Shown: in pieces, positions 54,400 through 64,000 of the stretch | Layout: every line of letters starts with the position of its first letter | Position numbering within the stretch: the first letter of the stretch is position 1 | From: Terana coerulea | Taxonomy: Eukaryota > Basidiomycota > Agaricomycetes > Polyporales > Phanerochaetaceae | DNA length: 64,000 bases | Reading direction: 5' to 3' | Assembly: GCA_024811115.1 (NCBI GenBank) | Contig: JAKOGH010000142.1 | Location: 1 to 64,000 of the forward strand | The notes under the pieces: generated by a model | Database searches by the model: none | What the model was told of the DNA's origin: nothing | What the model saw: the letters and a program-made list of their open reading frames with translations, nothing else | Position numbers and translations under genes: made by a program

Positions 54400-56941
54400 T
54401 TAGATTGAACCACCCTCGGCGCGACGCAAGTGTGCCGGAGGCATGTCAATATAATCCTCGGCAAGGTACCACGTGGCTAAATGAGACACGTCGTCAGATT
54501 TTCAACAGACACCAGAGCAGTAGCAACTTACAATCTCCCGTCATTTTGTCCTCTGCTTCCGTCATGCCATTGCCAAGCCAGAAGAAGCGGTTTGAGGTGT
54601 TGTCGAGGCGCTCATAGTTGAAGTCTTCCCAGCGAGGATTCTTCAGTGCCCGGAAATGGTGAAGAGATGATCCTGCATTCATGTTGAGCAACTGCACGAG
54701 GGATAAGGGAGACTAAACACCTAGGACTAACCTGGCCAAAGACCGACCACACGTCCATCGGGGCCGTTAGGCTTGTACCACGAAGGAACAGACTCGGTCG
54801 CAACGCTCTACGTATGCCCGCTATTAGACGCATACAACCACACGACGCGCGCATCGCCCACCTTGGTGAAATAGTCCTCCAAGTATCTGTCGAAATCCTC
54901 GATAGCCTCTAGCTTAGGCTCGATGCTCTTCAGCCGCTCGCGCTGCAGCTTCTGCGCGGCCTTGACCGCGAACTCAATCTGGTGCTCCATCATGAGGATG
55001 ATCGCGGTCGTGCCGACGGCCGAGTTCGGGCCATTCGAGAAGAACAGGTTCGGGAAGCCGTCCACGCAGACCGAGAGGTACGACGTCGGGTGCGGCGTCC
55101 ACTGCTCCTTGAGGTCGCGTCCGCCGCGGCCCGTGATGGGGAACGGGAAGCGGTAGGAGGCGTCGAAGCCTGTGGCGCAGATGATCACGTCCAGGTCGTA
55201 GTGCTTGCCGTCGGCGGTCTCGATGCCGTTGGGTGTTACCTGCTTGATGTCCGAAGTGACCAGATCACACTATTCCAGTGTTTGTCAACGATTCGATGTT
55301 AGGATGACGGTGTGCGGACGTACATTGTCCTGGCACATGGCAGCAAGGAAGCCCGGCGCTGGGGTCAAACGCCTAACGCAAACGCTATAATCAGGTATCA
55401 CTTGAATACCCGACAACCTCCGTAAGTGCGTGTGCTGCGTGAGCTCAAGGTGACTTGTTACTCACGAAGTTCGGCCAATTCGGGCTTCTTGGCCAAAGCC
55501 TGAACCATATGGGCTTTGAACATCTCGCGAGCGCCCAGCTGGAACGCTGAGTCGCGCAAAGTGACCTTATGCATCGACTATAGGGCGACATTATAACATA
55601 ACATCACTTCTCAAGCTGTGAGACTTACATTAACGTTCCTTTCGATCGTGCGGCGGAATTCCATCAAGCGCTCAGGGTCTTCCAGAGACTTCGTCTCTTC
55701 TTCCGTGAACTTTCCTGCAGACAATCTGAGGAGGATAGCGAGAAAACCGCCAAGAGACACGTACGGCTGTCGACGCCCTGGTCTGTTTCAGCGGAATCAC
55801 GTCCTAGACTTGCTTTGTACGCCGACTCTTGGATCGGGGGCGAGATCCACGCCTTGCTGCGGGTGAAGTTGTACAAGTGCCCCACCTTCGGGCCTAGCGC
55901 ACCAACAACTTGCAGCGCCGAGGAGCCCTGCCACGCACCGAACGTTAGCGTCTAACACGGAGGCAGGGTGGCCAGGCGGACACACTTACCAGTCCGACTA
56001 CGGCCACTTTCTTGTCGCCCCAATCCTTGACGTCCTCCTCCCAACTGGCCCCGCCAAAGTTCCAGTCCGCACTATGCACGCGCACACCCTTGAAGTCGTG
56101 CAGCCCCTGAATTTCCGGCCACTGCCACCTGCTCAAGACGCCCATGCCGCAGAAGACGAAGTCCGCGCTGTCATCGAACTCCTCGAGCTGGCCCGGCGCA
56201 GTCGCCGACGGCCGCTTGATGCGGAGGTGCCATTTACCGGTGGCTTCATCGTACCGCGCGCTCGTCATCTCGTGGCGCAGCTTGATGTAGGGCCCGAGCT
56301 GGTACTTGTCGGCGACGTCGCGTATATACTCCAGGATCTCCGAGCCAGGGGGAGTACATTTCTGTCCAGTCGTGCTAATTGGACATAGAACGCGTGGCGG
56401 TTAGTTAGCCGAAGCGGGCACTCGTGTGTGGTTGAGGGACGAACCTTCGTTTCAAATGAGAATGCATACTGTGCGGAAATTAGCTCACTTCCATGCATGA
56501 CAGGATGCGACCCTTACCGCGTGAGAAGGTACATCACAAGCGACGCCTCTGTAAGAAAATAATGACGCTAAGCACTGCCGTCGCATATTTGGATGCGGAT
56601 TACGCACGGATACCGGTTCGCATACCAAGTCCCACCGATGCTGTCCATCTGCTCGTAGATAGTGAGCTGCAAGTTGGGAATGTACTGCCGGAATCTAATG
56701 GACGGTCGTCAGTCTCTTCTCGTGAGCAGGTAGCTTTGTTAGCGTACCTGATCCCTGCTACAATGCCACTCGCGCCTGCACCAATAACGGCGATACGCAT
56801 AGGTCGGTACTCATCAACCGCGAACCCACCGAGCGGCGCATCCTGGACATCAGGGATAGGGGTGTCGGCGATAGGTGCTTGGTTGGTTGGGGGATCATCT
56901 GGCTGAGGGGAGCTCAGGATCTTGCTGATGCGGTTCAACAT
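54400..56941 (-). CDS. flavin-dependent Baeyer-Villiger-type monooxygenase
   Basis: Multi-exon gene starting at the ATG at 56941 (MLNRISKILSSPQPDDPPTN). Motifs in order: FAD-binding IAVIGAGASGIVAGIRYA; YDEATGKWHLRIKR; the Baeyer-Villiger fingerprint FxGxxxHxxxW as FKGVRVHSADW; NADPH-binding VAVVGLGSSALQVVGALGPK across an intron; DVIICATGFDASYRFPFPI (ATG motif); FPNLFFSNGPNS; EAIEDFDRYLEDYFTKV; and the C-terminal NTSNRFFWLGNGMTEAEDKM, then STWYLAEDYIDMPP. Last exons are 54400-54476 and from 54532. The enzyme would insert oxygen next to a ketone or oxidise a heteroatom with FAD and NADPH; substrate unknown. No other biosynthetic genes are adjacent, so no metabolite cluster is claimed. Confidence 0.85.
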
Positions 56942-57189
56942 CGTGCAAAGAGTGTACTTGTGGTCTGGAGAGGACAAGCAGCTTTAAGTATGGCATCGGC
57001 AAGCGTCTTTGGAGAAGCATGCAAGGACATAGCTCCCACGTCTCGGAGTATAGACATCGCAGATGGATATAGTCAGGGCCTCCTAACGGATTTCAAAGCC
57101 CTTTCTTGATCCGCGGTCCCTTTCTGCGCGACGTGTATCGTCTGCTTGTACGAATCTGTTGAGCCCTCAGTAGTATGCGGAAATTCGGC

Positions 57190-58283
57190 TCACTGCGCAG
57201 TCCCTCGTTTAGTGGATACGCTCATGCAGCTGACCTCGGCGCCGCCAGGGATACGAACTGTGTCGGAATTTGTAAGACTTCCCATTCCCACTTGTGACTT
57301 CTCCTGCGATAGCGTTGTGATACAACGCCTTATTCGCCGAACACCTAGGTGGAGCATCAAATAGGTCATGTCATTGCTTCCGATGACCTGAACAAGAAAA
57401 TAAGGCTCGTTAACTGGCGAATGCTGCTGAAGATTACTCACAAAGCATATATCTCCTGAGTAGTACCCAGGTCTAATCTTAAGCAGGATGAGGACCCCTG
57501 TACGAGAGTGCTCAGTATGGAAACATCTTCTCAGTGAGAATGCAGAGAGTTCGATGGCTTCCATTCATTCATTAGCCATCTCTGACGGGCATGGGGCAAC
57601 GTACGTGACCGATTGCTCGGGGATCTTGCGGCGCCGGTACTGGAAATACAATAGTCATATCGGAAGACTTGGTGTGCACCTTGCCGACTCAATCAAATGC
57701 GAGGGCAATGCTATCGTGAATCAGCTGCAACTCCAGTGCTTCAAGCGAAGCTGACAGCCTGAGTACCGGCACACGGCCCTTACGAAGCCTTCTGGTTCTC
57801 GTGATATACGTGCCTCTTGGCAGCACCTTTGTCGCCAGTATGCAATATAAAAATACCAAGTCCATATTTCTTAGCGCATGCCGTTGAAATGCTAGCACGG
57901 CGAGCGCGTCCAGATGGGCGTGAGGCGGAAGTAACAATACTTCAACCTCTCAGCACTGTGCGGGAGATCAAAAGAGATAACTAGGGACATCAAGATCAAT
58001 AAGTGCAGGTTGGTACAATGAGTCGGAATTTTCTTACACTCTCATGTGTGTCAGGATTGAAGATGCATGGAACTTGCGAATGGCACTCAGCCTTGCTGTC
58101 CCCGCCTTTAGGCGCTCCAACGTGACGGCAAGCACCGACCGGTAGTTCCCTGACGCCACCAAGCCGCTCGCCAGAGCCATCACCGCCAATCAGATCCAGA
58201 CTGTCCATGTAATACGGCAGGTGGTTATAAGAAAGCCTGTGAGAATAGGGTATTACAACAATCAGTTCAATAAAGAGGTGCAA
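57190..58283 (-). CDS. possible unrecognised gene, structure uncertain
   Basis: Three minus-strand blocks look coding and are separated by plausible introns. The first is DLIGGDGSGERLGGVRELPV, then CRHVGAPKGGD (58000-58260). The second is LLPPHAHLDALAVLAFQRHA with LRLSASLEALELQL (57690-57935). The third is MEAIELSAFSLRRCFHTEHS with GYYSGDICF, which after removal of a 51-base intron (gtgagt...ttcag) joins VIGSNDMTYLMLHLGVRRIR. I recognise no domain, and the blocks may belong to one or two genes or be remnants. No start could be fixed. Confidence 0.3.
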
Positions 58284-58323
58284 ATGTATGATAGCCCATA
58301 GGAAAGAGACTATGATGAAGGTT

Positions 58324-60521
58324 TCATTGGAATAGCCTCTTCAAATACTCGGCGGCGGCCTGCTTCACTTCGTCGTTGAGTCGAGGGTTGGCGAGAACTT
58401 CTGTCGCCAGAGTAGCCCTACTGTTGTTGCCAACTTGCTCTCCGAGGGAGTCCAATCGGCTGTTGACCCCGTCCGACGAGCTGCTCTCAGCACCAGAGCA
58501 ATTCGCTACTCGACCAGACACAGGCCCCGCTTCCCGTTCCTCCCGTCGTCTCAGGAGCTCCGTCTGCAGCCGGATGTCATCGGCCTGAGCTTTTACTAGA
58601 TCCACCAATGTCGTGCATGTACCAAGAAGATTCTGGGTCATCGTTGTCAGATGGGCAAGCGATTGCGCGGTCTGCGCCTGGAAATGTACCAGTTGCTGTT
58701 GCTGTTGCTGCCATTGCATCTGGTAATCCGGTTGAATCGTCGGAGAGTAAAATTGGACGTGACCATGCGGAGCGTGAGCTGCGTATGCGTAGGGCACCTG
58801 GGGCGACGACTGTAGAGAGTGGGAAGGGTGGGACGAGCCTTGAGACAGCTGGGCTTGCGGAGGTGCTGACACAGAAGTGGGCATCTGAGCAGGGGGCGGT
58901 GACATCCGTTGACCACGGTGTGCAGAATTCGATGTCCGAGATATAGATGGAGGAATGGGAAGAGGGGCGGGGATGAGCGAGCCGGTCGGGTCCAGGTGAA
59001 GGCGACGAGCTTCAATGACAGCCGCGTTAGAAACGGCGTGCTCAGAGTCTTCGGGCACCTCTTCTCCTTCCGCATCCTCGTCATGCTCGGAAGCGTACCG
59101 AGGAACCGGCATGCCTGTCTTGGGATCTTCCTGGAAGCGTTTCTTGAACAGTGCGAACCAACCCAGGTCGTACCAGTGATCGATCACTTTCACCGCCAGA
59201 TTGCCCACCGGGATATTGAGGGATCGTGCCGCTTCAAGCTTGCGCTCAAGGAAGGATTGGCGTGCGCTGGCAGATGCGAAGGCCACGGGTATAGGCTGGG
59301 CTGCAACCGCATTGGCCTCAAGAGGGGCGGCAGGGGCGTCAATCGTGGAGGAGGATGGGGACATCACGTCAGGATGCATTGCTTGTGCGGAGGACGCTAT
59401 AAGCGGTGCTCTTGCGAGAAACCCTTCGAACACGTAAATCTGCTTGAATATCTCGAGATTTCGATGATAGCAAGACTTCAGCGCAGTGAACGATTTGCGG
59501 GAGCTGAATAGTTGCGCTGAGCCCTGTAGCACATCGTTAGTAGCGGATATGCATTGTATAGCAACTTTACTCACCTCCCGGAATACCGTATTCATCTTCG
59601 TACCAAAAGCCTCCCACCTCTCGTCATTATCCAGCATCCAATGAAACAGCCTCGCCTTCTCCTCGTCGGTCCAATGCTTCGCCCCTCCTGCAGGGCCGAC
59701 GTCGTGTTCATCCTTCATTTGCTCTGCTTCGTTGTCGCCAGGACGAGTAGACGCGTCGTGGTAAGACTTGTACCTCTTGAAAGGTTGGCCATCGTCCGCA
59801 GCACCAGTAGAGGCTTCATGTCCTCGCTTCGGGACAATCGGAGATGGGTCGCCCAGCGACTGAGAAGACTGGCTTGGCTGAGGAGTATCTTGAGGAGATA
59901 TCGTAGGAGCCCTGGAATGCTGGAAGGGGACGCTGGCATGACGTTCGAAGTCATTCGCAGGATCTTGAAGCTCGCCAAGCTGGCCTGGCTCATGGCCGCT
60001 GTGCGAGTGCTGGACATCGTGCTGTTCCGGCGTATGTGGCGGGACCGGTGTATTCATTGGGTGGGGCGGGTGCTGCTGACTCGAGTGTTCGTGTACATGG
60101 TGCGCCTGGTGGTCTACGTGGACCTGTTGGTGCTCGGCAGGGGAGGTTTCATGCGCGTAGTAAGCGGGTATTGGGTTGACATTCACGTTGTACTGAGACG
60201 TCTCATACGGTACCCCGGTTGAGTATGCTTGGTAGGCTGCGGTGTATGGGTCATGTGAAGGATGCTGCTGAGTTTGGTGGAAAACATGGCCGTGAGTGAC
60301 TGTCCGAATGGTTTCAGATCGAAGGCGAGTCGGAGAAGACTAACCTGCACCTGGACGGGATCACTCGCAGATTGGTTCACACCTGCGCCCGCCTGAGCGG
60401 GCAATCCGTCCAACCCTGGTCCGGTGGAACCAGCCGCGCTGGGCACCGACTCGCTGGCCGTAAAATCAGCCTGTGCATGGTATGGGACAGGCGACGGGTC
60501 TGCATACGTTTGTATGGACAT
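58324..60521 (-). CDS. SANT/Myb-like protein with disordered arms
   Basis: Exons 60345-60521, 59575-60267 and 58324-59523 give 689 residues from MSIQTYADPSPVPYHAQADF. A His/Gln/Pro-rich N-terminal half leads to KHWTDEEKARLFHWMLDNDE, then RWEAFGTKMNTVFREGSAQL and FTALKSCYHRNLEIFKQIY, the Trp-spaced helices of a SANT/Myb-like DNA-binding unit found in basidiomycete proteins. A second conserved block is RQSFLERKLEAARSLNIPVG then DLGWFALFKKRF. After a low-complexity region (poly-Gln WQQQQQQL) comes a C-terminal coiled coil (QSLAHLTTMTQNLLGTCTTL). The intron 59524-59574 is 51 bases with no stop, so automated calls may read through it and insert 17 false residues. Probably a nuclear regulator. Confidence 0.75.
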
Positions 60522-60871
60522 GCGAAAGGGTTGTGCAGAGGGCAGACAAGACTGACGATGGAGAGCGGGCTCAAGGTGAACTGGTTCACCTTCTGGCGTC
60601 TGTTGCGCTCCAGTCGCACCGAGCCACACCGAGCCGCTACCTCCGGCCAGCCAATAAGAGAGTGAGGATTCTTCTGTAGACTATAAGATGCAAGTTTCTA
60701 CTTCGTCGGGAGTTTGGCTCGACTACATTTTACACAAGATAGTATGCTAGAGTACATAGTACATAAGGTCCATGAAGCCTATAGTGTCAACATATGTAGG
60801 TAGTACAAACAGTACTGAGTGTCTGTACACCGTCCATAATTCGGCGGATGAGCAAGTCATTGAGGCCAGCG
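60522..60871. other. promoter of SANT gene and 3' flank of ankyrin gene
   Basis: 350 bases between two minus-strand genes; no coding support, nothing else seen. Confidence 0.5.
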
Positions 60872-63800
60872 TTATTGGGTCATATCTCGGTTCAGTGTTC
60901 GTGTGGCGTCTTTGATGACCTGCAGCCATATCATAGACTTGCCTATTTGCTCAAACGCGCTATTCGTTCGCGTCTCAATTTTTCGGGTGAGAAGGCGACG
61001 CAACGCCCGCGTATCATCGTCGTCTTCGTCGATCAGGGTCGAGGCAAGTGATATCAGTGATGTCTGGGAGGGGCTGCCCGGAGGCTTGGGGAAGACGAGC
61101 TGGCTATCTCGGGGCGAAGTCGGAATCGTGACGGGAAGGAAGGCGAAGGGGTCGGATTGTCGATACAGAGTATTTCTACGCTGTTCTTCTGCCAAGCGCT
61201 GTGCGTGGACCAGCCCAACTTTTTGTTGCTGTGCGAACAAGGGATCTATTAGTATAAGGTACGTCCATAAGTATGTGTATGCTTACCTCTATGATTTTAG
61301 AAAGCAGACCACGAGCATGCCGGATGGACCGGTTGGTGCGGCTCACGTAGTCTTCCGCGACGTCTATGCATTGCCTTATGCGCAACAGATCCTGGGCAGC
61401 AGTACGGGTCACCCTGAGCGCCGCTATGGCGTCAGGATCGTCTTCCTGCGCCAGTGAAACCTTCGGAGCCAAATCGCCAACCTGTTGGTCGTCGTGTGTT
61501 CGCGATGAAGTACGGTTTGCACCGTCAAGCTCCTGAATAGCGGGCATCTTTTTCGGAACCTCTGGCGAGAGCATCTTTCTGAACCAAGCCCTGACCTTGG
61601 ATACGCTCGACTTGACCGGCTCCTTGTTGTCAGTCCACAGGAAGGAAGACCGCTCCAAAACGGGTGCCTGCGTCGTCATATTGTTCTTGCTGAATCGGCG
61701 CGGCCGTGGGGCTTGCGCGACGGGTGAGACCAGCTGGAGAAGGCTTATTTCCTCGCTAGCCTGGTCGGTGAGATCGTCCATGGATTTCGTCGCACGGAGC
61801 GCTTTCAAAGGAACTGAAAGCATGGAAGACCGATACGACGATGCGACCGCGGTGCATGGTACGGGGTCGTCCGTGTGATCGCCCCCGGCATGGCCGATCC
61901 GAACACCAGGAATGTCGAGGGGGGCGACGGTAGCAGGGCCATCTAGATCCTTCTGGACTACGGCGTAGGAGCTGATACTGGACACGACGGTACTCCCCGA
62001 GCTTTGAGAATCCGTGGTGCGTCTCCTTACGGAATCGGGAGCGTCCCAAGTAAGCTCAAGAGCGGCCAGTCTATCGCCGTATCTTGCTTCCACAGAGGTT
62101 GCGGCGTCGTCTACAAGCGACTGAGTGAAGTTGAGTCGCTCGCGCGCCCCGGATAGGTCTTCTGTCGCTTCATTAAGGCGCGTCTGCATGTAGACTAGAA
62201 GATCTTCGCCCATCTCGGTCGTCTGCTGAAGAAGGTCCTCCACCTTCTCGACGTCAATGAGCTCCGGCTCAGATAGTTGACGGGACACCGATAGAAGGTT
62301 TTCAAGGATGCGGCGAGGGAATACTTGGGAGTTGCGCTCAGATAGTGAACCGTGGTTGACAGGCTCCTTCGATGCGGTCCTGGGAGAGCAGGGCTGGTGC
62401 AAGCTCTCAATCCCCAGCAGTGGGCTTGTCGACTCCAACATCAAAGCGAAGGGCTTGATTGTCCTGGCAGAGGCAGAGGAATGAGACCGAATGCCCTCAA
62501 TGCTGCGACCAAAAGCTGTCTTGAACTCGGGTCGGGCAACTTCTACGGCCGTTAGACTATAAAAGCAGTGTTAGACCCGGTCGTGTTGTAGTAGGGCAGT
62601 CACGTACCCCCTAGAATTCCGTATCTCTCTTACTGACCCGGTGGCATCGCAGTCCAAAAGAGCTGCTAACAGCTCAATGCTGTGACCATGCTCGGCTGCA
62701 ACGTGCAAGCACGTTTCGTCGTCCTGGTCTTTCGCACACAACGGAGCATGGAGGTCAAGGACTAGGTGCCGGACAAATGAGCCGATGGTGACCGGCGACG
62801 TGACCTGCGTACGGTGAGCAAGACAATGCAGAGGAGTGCCGTGACCAGAGCGAGCATACAGGCTCATGTCGGCTCCAGCGTTGTACAGAATGTCCAATAC
62901 GGCCAGAGAAAGTTCATCTGCTGCCATGCATTCGTGGATGGCGCTCTGTCCATGTGCGTTGGGGTGGTTGACCAAGAAGAGAGGTGAACTTGATGTTGTA
63001 ACTGAAGAACCTCCGGAGAGAAGCGACGAGAGCGTCTCGAGATCTGCAGTCTGGACGGCGGAAATTAAAGGAGCGACCATGGCTAGCATGTCTTCTTTCG
63101 AAGGCTTCAGCGCCAAGCGGGGGTGGCAGGCGATCTGCGGTAGAGTCGAGGGATGGTTCCGAGGTCCGAGAACAGGGTTGCCCTCGTGCTGCACAAACGG
63201 TCAGCATGGCAGGCGCTGACCTGAAGGATGTACGTACGAAGTGTTCTGAGATGCGATGCTTCCGGAGCGCGCTCTCGCAAAGCCAGAGCACCTGTGGATG
63301 CCGCAGGGCGTATTGAATTGATGTCCGGTGGTTCATATCCCGATAGTCAGGCCTGGCGCCATTTTGCAGCTAGCAGGAGATGTCATGAGCACCGGCGTCA
63401 TTCCCCCAAGTAATGTTACACGTACCAGAGCGTGCACTACCTGCACTCGGCCGTCCCGAGCAGCATCTGTCAAAGGAAAATCTGAGCAAAACACTGAGGT
63501 CAAGGTGTAGGAGAATGACCTACACATAAGCGGTGTTGCTCCCGACGCGTCCATTCCGTCAACCGACACCAAGCCCTGGCACTCGTGCAGCAACATCCGT
63601 ACAGCTTCGGGCACATTCAGCCAGGAGGCAAGGCCCAACGGAGTTACGCCATGCATTGCTTCTACCGGCGCGTTCAGCGCGTAGAATGAGACTTTTCGTG
63701 GTGAAGGAGCGCTTTGAGAATTTCGAGACGGTTCTCTAACATGAAAGACGCGTTTGACGCGTCTGCGTGCTCCCACCTAAGTCCGACACGACACTGAGCA

Positions 63801-63996
63801 TGAACAAACCCCTCGATATTACAGCGAAAACACACCTATCTCCGGCGATGGCACACGAAACCAGAGTCCGGCCAGCGGAATCCTCTACGTCAATGTCCGT
63901 CGCCGTCTGCAAAGCCTGCTTTACAGTCGCTACATCCGCCTTCGCGGCGGCGTCCAAGAGGGAGATAGCTCGCTGCGCTGAGCTACCGTCGTTCAT
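60872..63996 (-). CDS. ankyrin-repeat protein with helical C-terminus
   Basis: Starts at the ATG at 63996 (MNDGSSAQRAISLLDAAAKA), four bases from the window edge, so a more upstream start cannot be excluded. Ankyrin-type units follow: VEDSAGRTLVSCAIAGDR, AMHGVTPLGLASWLNVPEAV, DAARDGRVQVVHALVLQNGA then DYRDMNHRTSIQYALR, AHGQSAIHECMAADELSLAV, GHGTPLHCLAH, DDETCLHVAAEHGHSIELLA, and SRGLTAVEVARPEFKTAFGR. Then a long region with a coiled coil (EKVEDLLQQTTEMGEDLLVY to ERLNFTQSLVDDAATSVEAR), basic Trp-containing VSKVRAWFRKMLS, and a final exon with QQQKVGLVHAQRLAEEQRRN and RALRRLLTRKIETRTNSAFE. The layout recalls Swi6-like or scaffold ankyrin proteins, but no DNA-binding domain is seen. One missing A is inferred in the run at 63693-63696. 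Confidence 0.75.
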
Positions 63997-64000
63997 AGTT

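Noticed and set aside
54400..60521. Secondary-metabolite cluster around the monooxygenase.
   Set aside because: No polyketide, peptide or terpene synthase, P450 or transporter is adjacent; neighbours are a tudor-like protein and a SANT-like regulator.
1..64000. tRNA or rRNA genes.
   Set aside because: I looked for tRNA-like boxes and cloverleaf-size inverted repeats by eye and found none that I could support; a tRNAscan run would settle this.

Overview
This is a nuclear window from a filamentous basidiomycete, most likely an Agaricomycete. The evidence is genes with many introns of about 40-90 bases and GT-AG ends, fungal orthologues (ILV5, RPN14/PAAF1, SDE2, a TOM13/MIM1-type protein), basidiomycete-type 7-TM DUF6533 proteins in tandem, and a chromodomain Ty3/Gypsy retrotransposon. 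No species can be named from sequence alone.

Left arm (1-8402): dense housekeeping genes. These are a truncated secreted glycoprotein, a small multi-pass membrane protein, an RPN14/PAAF1 proteasome-assembly WD40 protein, a DUF1295 membrane enzyme, the ubiquitin-fold splicing factor SDE2, and mitochondrial ketol-acid reductoisomerase ILV5.

Accessory island (about 8.4-35 kb): no conserved gene is visible. It holds (i) a 317-bp inverted-repeat element; (ii) a small C2H2 zinc-finger ORF; (iii) decayed tandem copies of an unrecognised gene family; and (iv) a complete but heavily mutated Ty3/Gypsy chromovirus at 11842-24116. The chromovirus carries a nested hAT transposon (15466-19242) and two smaller inverted-repeat elements (13336-13696 and 23043-23753). 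A solo LTR of the same family lies just beyond it at 24297-24719. Duplicated target sites mark these insertions to the base. The retroelement and the solo LTR together cut one family member into three pieces. The family pieces show a duplicated two-gene module (copies 1+2 against copies 3+4), and a fifth, intact short copy lies at 40071-41187.

Right arm (35-64 kb): dense again. It has a secreted aldose 1-epimerase (10 exons), a small probable mitochondrial protein, an F-box protein, the intact family copy, an acidic disordered protein, a DENND6-type DENN protein, a TOM13/MIM1-type mitochondrial outer-membrane protein with a His-rich segment, two tandem DUF6533 7-TM genes separated by a 727-bp inverted-repeat element, a small HVA1/DUF2945 tudor protein, a Baeyer-Villiger-type flavin monooxygenase, a SANT/Myb-like coiled protein and an ankyrin-repeat protein.

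One general caution applies. At least a dozen otherwise conserved genes are broken by a single-base shift, nearly always one missing base in a mononucleotide run (including essential ILV5). I read these as consensus errors in the assembly rather than gene death. The stops in the transposons are different in kind: they are transition mutations at Trp, Arg and Gln codons. The most interesting candidates for something undescribed are the expanded gene family with its shared promoter palindrome, and the base-resolved nest of mobile elements.
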